DNA of 11,310 nucleotides, from NCBI GenBank assembly GCA_937981305.1, contig CALJPB010000405.1, forward strand, positions 1-11,310. Direction: 5' to 3'. This DNA comes from an uncultured Selenomonas sp. (GTDB lineage Bacteria > Bacillota > Negativicutes > Selenomonadales > Selenomonadaceae). Below, in pieces: positions 6,112 through 11,310 of this stretch. Both the position numbers and the translations under genes were made by a program. Under the pieces are notes generated by a model. It saw nothing but the letters and a program-made list of their open reading frames with translations. It was not told where the DNA came from and searched no databases. Each line of letters starts with the position of its first letter. Within the stretch, counting starts at the first letter, position 1.

Positions 6112-7758
6112 ATGAAAAAAAAGAAGTCCATTTTACGCTCTGCACTGCATACACAGCGAAATATCATCCTCGTACGCACGGCGATTGAACTCCTCCACGG
6201 AGGTCTTGTTGTCGCGGCGGCGTGGAAAACTTCCGTCATCGTGAATGCGGTATTCATGGAGCACGGCGGACGTACCGAAACAGCATCAGATCTTCTGATG
6301 CTGTTTTTGTGCGTCCTATCGATGGCTCTCCTGCGTCTCCCGAAGTCTCGCATTGAGGCACAGCTCTCCCATCGCGTGCGCCTCTCCGCACGTACCGCCC
6401 TGCATGAGGCGATGCTTCGGCACGGGCGCGGATCCGCGGGCGCACTGACGCTGACACTGGAGCGTGTCGACGCACTCGACCCATTCTTCCACACGGTACT
6501 GCCCACGATGATTGCGGGTGCGGTACTGATCCCGCTGATCCTCATCGTCACGGCGTTTGCAGACCCACTCTCGGCGCTGCTCTTCCTCGTGACGCTGCCA
6601 ATTGCGCCGTTCCTGCTCTTCCTCATCGGAAAGGCGACACGCCGCGCGAGCGAGCGGCAGTGGGACAAGATGCAGGCGCTTACGAACGGCTTTGGCGAGC
6701 TCGTACGTGCGGCGATGACGCTCAAGATCTTTCGTCGCATCGATGCCGAGGGCGCCCATCTCGCGCGCATGAGCCACAGCTTTGCCGAGGCATCGCTCTC
6801 CGTTCTGCGGCTCGCCTTTGTCTCCGCATTTGCACTGGAGCTCATCACAACCCTCTCGATCGCGCTCATTGCCGTCTCCATCGGTCTGCGTCTGCTCGAT
6901 GGTATGATGACATTCCAGACAGCGTTCTTCGTGCTCATCCTTGCGCCGCTGTTCTATCAGCCGCTGCGCGAGGGCGGCATCGCATTCCACGCGGCGATGG
7001 ATGCCAAGACGGCAGAGACGGCACTCCTGCCCTATGTTGACCTCCCCGCTCCTACGGACGGAGCACGGAGTCAGATTCTCTCGCCGCCCGCCGTACATAC
7101 GGAAAACCTATCCTATTGCTACCCACTGACCGAGGAGACTGTCCTCTCAGATCTGAACCTCATATTCCCTTCGGGGAAATCCACTGTACTTGCGGGAGCG
7201 AGCGGCATTGGCAAGTCGACGCTGCTCCTCCTGCTTGCAGGTCAGGTTGTACCGTCAGAGGGCAAAATCGTACTTTCGGACGGCGCAGGTGAGGGAAATT
7301 CATTCGATCTGGCGCAGCTCTCCGAGAAAACGCGCACGCATCTCATCACATATGTCCCGCAGGAGCCGCATATCTTTACGGCAACGCTCGCGGAAAACGT
7401 CAGTCTCTGGCTGAAGGATGCCACGGACGAATCCGTCACTGCGGCACTTGAAGCTGCTGCCCTCGGCGGCTTTCTGCGCACACTGCCCGCGGGGCTTCGG
7501 ACACCGCTCGGTGCGGGGGGGCATCCGCTCTCTGCGGGGGAGCGTCACCGTCTGGGGCTGGCGCGTGCCTTTTTCCAGAATCGTCCGATCGTACTGCTTG
7601 ACGAGATTACGGCAGGACTTGACGGGGATACCGAAGTCCTTGTCATCGACGCACTCACGCGCTTCGCACAGCATCGCACGTTGATTCTGACATCGCACCG
7701 CCCCGCCCTCATCGCATGGGCGGATCGGGTCATCACATTGGGAGGTGGAGACGTATGA
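6112..7758 (+). CDS. cydD: ABC exporter half-transporter CydD, cytochrome bd assembly
   Basis: The 548-residue protein has an N-terminal six-helix exporter domain (about 15-290) and a C-terminal ATPase domain (about 325-548). It should pair with CydC to form the exporter known from E. coli to move glutathione/cysteine across the membrane and to be needed for heme insertion into bd oxidase. The ATPase motifs are Walker A GASGIGKST (362-370), Q-loop VPQEPHIF (415-422), signature LSAGE (473-477, a variant of LSGGQ), Walker B IVLLDE (493-498) and switch His H529. The ribosome binding site before ATG 6112 is poor (AGG at 6096-6098), so translation probably depends on coupling to cydB, whose stop is 5 bases upstream. 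CydD rather than CydC is assigned from gene order and from the clear CydC features of the next gene. Confidence 0.92.
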   Translation: MKKKKSILRSALHTQRNIILVRTAIELLHGGLVVAAAWKTSVIVNAVFMEHGGRTETASDLLMLFLCVLSMALLRLPKSRIEAQLSHRVRLSARTALHEAMLRHGRGSAGALTLTLERVDALDPFFHTVLPTMIAGAVLIPLILIVTAFADPLSALLFLVTLPIAPFLLFLIGKATRRASERQWDKMQALTNGFGELVRAAMTLKIFRRIDAEGAHLARMSHSFAEASLSVLRLAFVSAFALELITTLSIALIAVSIGLRLLDGMMTFQTAFFVLILAPLFYQPLREGGIAFHAAMDAKTAETALLPYVDLPAPTDGARSQILSPPAVHTENLSYCYPLTEETVLSDLNLIFPSGKSTVLAGASGIGKSTLLLLLAGQVVPSEGKIVLSDGAGEGNSFDLAQLSEKTRTHLITYVPQEPHIFTATLAENVSLWLKDATDESVTAALEAAALGGFLRTLPAGLRTPLGAGGHPLSAGERHRLGLARAFFQNRPIVLLDEITAGLDGDTEVLVIDALTRFAQHRTLILTSHRPALIAWADRVITLGGGDV

Positions 7759-9368
7759 CGGCAGCACTCTTTCGTCTGCTTGCAGTTGCGGCTCCAAGCA
7801 AGGCACTGCCTGCACTGCTTGCGGGGGTACTTGCGGCGGGTGCGGGCATCGCCCTCATCGGTACGGCTGCATGGATCATCGCAAGCGCGGCACTGCAGCC
7901 GCCTCTCTCTGCGCTTGCACTGGCGATCACGATGGTGCGCGCCTGCGGCATCGGACGCGCCGTCTTCCGCTACCTTGATCGTCTGCTCTCCCATCGCCTT
8001 GCATTTTCTTGCTATGAGGATTTCCAGCAGGCAACCTACCGCCGCTCTGCTGCGGTGATTCCCCTGCGGGAGGGCAATGTTCGCGAGGGGGAGTTTCTGC
8101 ACGATCTCCTGACGGGCTGCGAGACCCTGCGTGACTTCTACCTGCGCACCGTTCCGCAGCCGCTCATTGCCGGTATCCTCACCGCAGCAATCTGTGCCGC
8201 GCTGCTCCCGCTCAGTTCACTTGGCGTACTGCTCATCGTCCTGCTCTATCTCCTCCATCTCACCCTGCCCCATCTGCTCCACCGCAGCGATCTGCGTATG
8301 GAGAGTACCGCCTACCGCAGTGTCCTGCTCGATCTCCTCGACGGACGTACGGAGCTCGCGGCGGCGGGTACACTCACACGGACGCAGGGACAGCTCGACT
8401 GCGCAGCAGAGGATTTTCAACAAAAACAGAATGAAAAACGCACGAAGCGCGAGCGGCTCTTCACACTCCTCGATGTCCTGCGTGTCACGGTCTGGATGCT
8501 TCTGATTATTCTGCTTACGTCGTGCGTCGCGGACGGGACATTGACGGGCGTGCAGTACGCCGTCTGGGTACTTGTCCTCGAAGCCCTGCTCAGCGAGTAC
8601 CGCCCCCTCCCCACGGCAAGCCTCGGTGCGGTCGAATCGGTGCGGGCGGCGGAGACGATCCTGCCCGCGCGGGAAGCCGCTCCCGCAAAAAAAGTGTCTG
8701 CAGCTCCTCCACCGGTTGAAACGGCTCTCCCACTGATTGCGGCGCAGAACATTACATTTGGCTACCATCCCTCCGTTCCCATCGTACGCGAACTCTCCTT
8801 TACGATTCGACGTGGGGAGCACACAGCGATCATCGGTGAAAGCGGCGCGGGCAAAACGACGCTCGCAAGCCTCCTCCTGCGCCTGTGGGAGCCCGACAGT
8901 GGTACAATCTCATATAGAGGAGTAGCGCATACCGACCTTTCTGCCGATGCATCACGCGCCCTCTTTGGAGCTTCCCTACAGGGGAGTTATCTCTTCAGCA
9001 CATCGACGCGTGACAATTTCCTGCGTCTGCATGAGGATATGGATGAACAGCGGATGTGGGATGCACTTGAGACAGCGCAGCTCGCTGATGTGGTACGGGC
9101 ACTTCCTGCGGGGCTGGATGAACCTCTGGGGGCGAATGCCGCACGGCTCTCGGGCGGACAGCGCAGCCGCCTTCTCACGGCGCTCGCTCTTGCCTCTGAT
9201 GCCCCGCTGCTCCTCCTCGATGAACCCACAGCAGGACTGGATGCGGAACGTGGTGCTCGCCTGATTGAGGGTGTGCTCGCGGCACTCGATGCACGCGGCG
9301 GCACACTCATCGTCATTACGCACGACCTCCCCCTCCTAGACCGTATGAAACAGGTGATAGAACTATGA
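7755..9368 (+). CDS. cydC: ABC exporter half-transporter CydC, cytochrome bd assembly
   Basis: The 537-residue protein is the second half of the CydDC exporter. The membrane domain spans about 15-290 and holds RYLDRLLSHRLAF (72-84), a CydC hallmark resembling the E. coli RYLERLVSH stretch. A short linker rich in Ala, Pro and Lys (about 300-325) leads to the ATPase domain. That domain has Walker A GESGAGKTT (361-369), signature LSGGQ (465-469), Walker B LLLLDEP (485-491) and switch His H523. The consensus signature here against the variant one in CydD suggests unequal ATP sites, as in many heterodimeric exporters. The start at 7755 is chosen over an in-frame upstream GTG at 7716 because GGAGGTGGAG (7741-7750) directly precedes it and the ATG overlaps the cydD stop as ATGA. 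A second ATGA overlap links it to the next gene. Confidence 0.95.
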   Translation: MTAALFRLLAVAAPSKALPALLAGVLAAGAGIALIGTAAWIIASAALQPPLSALALAITMVRACGIGRAVFRYLDRLLSHRLAFSCYEDFQQATYRRSAAVIPLREGNVREGEFLHDLLTGCETLRDFYLRTVPQPLIAGILTAAICAALLPLSSLGVLLIVLLYLLHLTLPHLLHRSDLRMESTAYRSVLLDLLDGRTELAAAGTLTRTQGQLDCAAEDFQQKQNEKRTKRERLFTLLDVLRVTVWMLLIILLTSCVADGTLTGVQYAVWVLVLEALLSEYRPLPTASLGAVESVRAAETILPAREAAPAKKVSAAPPPVETALPLIAAQNITFGYHPSVPIVRELSFTIRRGEHTAIIGESGAGKTTLASLLLRLWEPDSGTISYRGVAHTDLSADASRALFGASLQGSYLFSTSTRDNFLRLHEDMDEQRMWDALETAQLADVVRALPAGLDEPLGANAARLSGGQRSRLLTALALASDAPLLLLDEPTAGLDAERGARLIEGVLAALDARGGTLIVITHDLPLLDRMKQVIEL

Positions 9369-10081
9369 CACAGGAACGCTTTCACGAACTCATCCACGTT
9401 GTATCGGATCGCCTCGGTGCGGCAGCCCCGCCGCATGAGCTCTTTGCCGGCGGTGTGGAGGACTGGCACGCACGCGCACGCCTTGCCCACTTCCTCGCAC
9501 AGACCGAAGAATACCATGCCGAAGCCTTGGAACTCTTTCTGAGCGTCGTGGGCGCAGAGCCGAACGAGGATCTTGCACAGGATGTCGAGGAAAAAGTCTA
9601 TGCCATGCAGGGGCTGAGTGCCCTCGAAGCGGCGGACAAGGTGACGCAAGAAGCTGCGCTTGAGCACATCAACCTGGCGATTGAATGTGCCGAATCCACA
9701 GATTTCCTCTACAAGTACATCCTGCGCGGCGAACTCTGGGCGGATCGCTGGAATCTCATGCACAAGCTGCGCATGACCGAGGAAGCGGAGATGGAGGCAG
9801 ATGAGCGCATCGCTGCCTTTGACGGCCTTGCCGAGGCGGTGCCGCACAACTCGTATCTTTACTACGGCTATCGCTTCAAGGCGCATCTCGCCGCCGAGCG
9901 CGGTGTCGTTCTCATTGCAAAGGACTATATGCACATGGCGATTCACGCGATGGAGATCCCGCCCGCCTACGAACAGGGACTTGCGGAGGCGTTCGCCGCG
10001 ACACATGAAAACGCCCCGTGGATCCTGCGCGAGATCGACCGCGCGACACCGAATCCCGAACAGCTGCATTGGGATATATAG
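9365..10081 (+). CDS. Unknown acidic helical-repeat (TPR-like) protein, fifth gene of the cyd operon
   Basis: I do not recognise this 238-residue protein by name. It has no signal peptide or membrane helix, is acidic, and reads as almost entirely alpha-helical. Pairs of helices with the small/large alternation of TPR-like repeats appear at about 36-62, 97-122 and 168-196. Tryptophans at 34, 125, 129, 219 and 236 are spread through it. The ATG overlaps the cydC stop as ATGA, with AGGTGA (9352-9357) 7 bases upstream, so translation is coupled to cydC. The coupling suggests a cytoplasmic scaffold or assembly role for bd oxidase or its exporter, but the sequence itself shows no catalytic motif. 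Overlap could also reflect simple gene packing. The next gene has its own promoter, so the operon probably ends here. Confidence 0.85.
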   Translation: MTQERFHELIHVVSDRLGAAAPPHELFAGGVEDWHARARLAHFLAQTEEYHAEALELFLSVVGAEPNEDLAQDVEEKVYAMQGLSALEAADKVTQEAALEHINLAIECAESTDFLYKYILRGELWADRWNLMHKLRMTEEAEMEADERIAAFDGLAEAVPHNSYLYYGYRFKAHLAAERGVVLIAKDYMHMAIHAMEIPPAYEQGLAEAFAATHENAPWILREIDRATPNPEQLHWDI

Positions 10082-10109
10082 GGAAGCAGTGATAAATTCC
10101 ATAGAAAAC

Positions 10110-10137
10110 TACGAAAAAATTTTCAAATTTTTTCGTA
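10110..10137 (+). terminator. AT-rich perfect inverted repeat after the cyd operon, possible terminator
   Basis: TACGAAAAAATTT (10110-10122) and AAATTTTTTCGTA (10125-10137) are perfect 13-bp inverted arms around a 2-base centre, 28 bases after the last operon stop codon. The stem is AT-rich with a long A/T run, and no separate T tract follows, so it is not a classic intrinsic terminator. It could still end transcription in either direction or act as a protein-binding palindrome. Confidence 0.45.
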
Positions 10138-10141
10138 AAAC

Positions 10142-10157
10142 CTGTCATTTATGACAG
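10142..10157. promoter_or_regulatory. Palindrome CTGTCAT-TT-ATGACAG, candidate operator of the lipoprotein gene
   Basis: The 7-bp arms are perfect and the site ends at the -35 region of the lipoprotein promoter (10157-10162). This is where an activator or repressor would act. The weak -35 box favours an activator. I cannot assign the motif to a regulator family. Confidence 0.45.
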
Positions 10158-10185
10158 TACAATTTTCTTCTTATTGTGGTAGAAT
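10157..10185 (+). promoter_or_regulatory. Probable promoter of the lipoprotein gene
   Basis: TAGAAT (10180-10185) is a good -10 box. The -35 position 17 bases upstream reads GTACAA (10157-10162), which is poor. Transcription would start near 10192, giving a leader of about 75 bases. The leader contains an imperfect hairpin, AGC-TTTCTG (10193-10201) with CAGAAA-G-GCT (10211-10220). Confidence 0.45.
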
Positions 10186-10267
10186 AGAGATGAGCTTTCT
10201 GAAGAATATGCAGAAAGGCTGATTGATGAGGTTTTGGTATTTTTCTCACGAAAAAGGAGGAACGACG

Positions 10268-10924
10268 ATGAACACCTATATGTCAACGATGAGCAAGCTC
10301 TTGCTCGCCCTCTGTTTCGCACTCTTTACGAGCGTCACTCTCATGGGCTGCGGCGGGAACGATCCGAATGTTGATGTCCAGGCACTCGCGGAGGGAATCG
10401 GTCACGGTGATACCGCCGCGATGAAGGATTTCAAGCTGACAGGCGACGGTGCCAAGCCCATCAGTGAGGTCTTCATCAAAGAGCTTGGGAAGAGTCTCAG
10501 TGCAACGCAGGAAGGAATGGACAGTGCCCAGAAGATCATGGGCGACAAGCTCAAAGAACTGAAGATCAAGACGGAGGTCGTATCCAAGAGCGATAATTCC
10601 GCGAAGGTCAAGATCACGACCGACTACATCGAATTCGCTTCCGTCATGATGGGTTCCATGCAAAAGATGGAAAAAGAGGTCGAGAAGATGGATCCAAACG
10701 ATATGTCCGCTCTTGACAAGTTCGGTGATATCTACCTGAAGCTGTTCTCCGACGATATGAAGAATGCCAAGGTCGCGGGACAGCAGTCCTTCGAGGTCGA
10801 GGTCAAGAAGGACAAGGACACGGGCAAGTGGATGCCCGCCGATATTGGCCAGTTCCAGGAGGAGCTTGCACGATATATGCTCTTCAAGGGCGGCGACGAC
10901 TCCATCATGGACGAGATCAAATAG
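10268..10924 (+). CDS. Putative secreted lipoprotein of unknown function
   Basis: The 218-residue product has a classic lipoprotein signal peptide: a Lys, a hydrophobic stretch (LLLALCFALFTSVTL, 11-25) and the lipobox LMGC with Cys28 as the lipidated residue, followed by GGNDPN. The mature part is rich in Lys, Asp, Met and Ala with no membrane segment. It reads as two halves: an N-terminal helical part with a VDVQALAEGI start, and a C-terminal part with beta-strand-like pieces (IKTEVVSKSDNSAKVKIT; QSFEVEVKKDKDTGKWMP) that recall small NTF2-like or DUF4878/DUF5105-like lipoproteins. That likeness is weak. The start at 10268 is chosen over an in-frame ATG at 10223 because AAGGAGG (10254-10260) lies 7 bases before it and it gives a proper signal peptide. 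It stands alone between two terminators. Confidence 0.88.
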   Translation: MNTYMSTMSKLLLALCFALFTSVTLMGCGGNDPNVDVQALAEGIGHGDTAAMKDFKLTGDGAKPISEVFIKELGKSLSATQEGMDSAQKIMGDKLKELKIKTEVVSKSDNSAKVKITTDYIEFASVMMGSMQKMEKEVEKMDPNDMSALDKFGDIYLKLFSDDMKNAKVAGQQSFEVEVKKDKDTGKWMPADIGQFQEELARYMLFKGGDDSIMDEIK

Positions 10925-10943
10925 CAGCCTGTTCCCAGTGTAT

Positions 10944-10975
10944 AAAAAACGCCCGACATTCGTCGAGCGTTTTTT
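10944..10975. terminator. Bidirectional rho-independent terminator
   Basis: AAAAAACGC (10944-10952) pairs with GCGTTTTTT (10967-10975), and inside it CGAC (10954-10957) pairs with GTCG (10962-10965) across one C/A mismatch and an ATTC loop. Six Ts end the stem on each strand, so it can stop both the lipoprotein transcript and the convergent nuoN transcript. Confidence 0.88.
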
Positions 10976-11024
10976 ATTTACGGATGATTGCTTCCCCCAT
11001 ATGAAGGGAAGGCAAGAGGTCAGG

Positions 11025-11310
11025 TTATCTCATAAAAGTATAGACCGCCACATTGGTAAAGATGGCAAGAGGCTCCGCCCACACACCGATGATGAGCGTA
11101 AAGGCGACGGCGATAACCCCCATCGCACTCGCGGGGAGCGGCAGACGCATATGCTCCGCTGTCCACTTCTCCCCCTCCTCGATATCCCGGAACATCTCCT
11201 TGATGACGAGCAGGTAGTAGTAGACGGACATCATCGACATGACGAAGCCGACACCTGCGAGCCAGAGGTGCCCCGCGTCGATCGCTGCGGAGAAGATATA
11301 GATCTTCCCA
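11025..11310 (-). CDS. nuoN: NADH-quinone oxidoreductase subunit N, C-terminal end (partial)
   Basis: Only the last 94 or so residues are in the window; the gene runs off the right edge. The visible part begins GKIYIFSAAIDAGHLWLAGVG and continues to VMSMMSVYYYLLVIKEMF, the end of an antiporter-like membrane subunit. The GK(I/F)Y...AA...G..WLA.VG stretch followed by S...YYYL.VI..MF is characteristic of NuoN/complex I subunit 2, a proton-pumping subunit. A final hydrophobic helix, GVIAVAFTLIIGVWAEPL, ends about 14 residues before the stop at 11025. NuoN is usually the last gene of the nuo operon, which fits the terminator 50 bases downstream at 10944-10975. MrpD-type subunits are a less likely alternative. 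Confidence 0.88.
   Translation of the reverse strand, partial: GKIYIFSAAIDAGHLWLAGVGFVMSMMSVYYYLLVIKEMFRDIEEGEKWTAEHMRLPLPASAMGVIAVAFTLIIGVWAEPLAIFTNVAVYTFMR

Noticed and set aside
10223..10267. Upstream start of the lipoprotein gene at an ATG at 10223.
   Set aside because: It lacks a ribosome binding site, would place the AAGGAGG inside the gene and would spoil the signal peptide.
1..11310. CRISPR arrays, tRNA or rRNA genes, insertion sequences, phage genes.
   Set aside because: No regularly spaced repeats, cloverleaf-like stretches, transposase motifs or phage proteins were seen on reading either strand.

Overview
The window looks like chromosomal DNA from a GC-rich, diderm member of the Firmicutes. 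The best guess is a Negativicute of the Selenomonas/Veillonellales type. This rests on Firmicutes-style AGGAGG ribosome binding sites and sigma-A promoters combined with high-GC codon use, a short-Q-loop cytochrome bd oxidase, and a complex I NuoN gene. It is an inference from gene style, not from a database match.

Layout. Positions 1-182 are non-coding, G-rich and full of small palindromes, and end in a terminator-like hairpin. Positions 183-1724 (minus) encode a fused permease plus substrate-binding protein of an osmoprotectant (OpuC/ProWX-type) ABC importer, with a clear promoter and a perfect palindrome between promoter and gene. Positions 1832-2050 (minus) hold a relic of a zinc-type alcohol dehydrogenase/quinone reductase that appears to have lost its whole middle. 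From 2131 rightwards there is a strong extended -10 promoter and a gene (2197-3555) for a degenerate heavy-metal P-type ATPase. It keeps the fold but has lost the phosphorylated aspartate, the metal-binding CPC motif and the actuator domain.

The centre (3717-10081) is a tight operon: cydA, cydB, cydD, cydC and an unrecognised helical-repeat protein. Gaps are 2 and 5 bp, followed by two ATGA overlaps. CydAB is the quinol-oxidising bd oxidase and CydDC is the ABC exporter needed for its assembly. The fifth gene is translationally coupled to cydC and may be an accessory factor. A good promoter precedes cydA, and its leader carries two inverted repeats that are candidate redox or oxygen operators.

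To the right, 10268-10924 encodes a small secreted lipoprotein behind its own promoter and a palindrome. A bidirectional terminator separates it from the 3' end of nuoN (minus strand, running off the window). The window therefore joins two ends of a respiratory chain: an NADH dehydrogenase (complex I) gene and a terminal bd quinol oxidase operon.

The most unusual item is the well-preserved but catalytically dead P-type ATPase directly upstream of the cyd operon. The fifth gene of that operon is the next most interesting.
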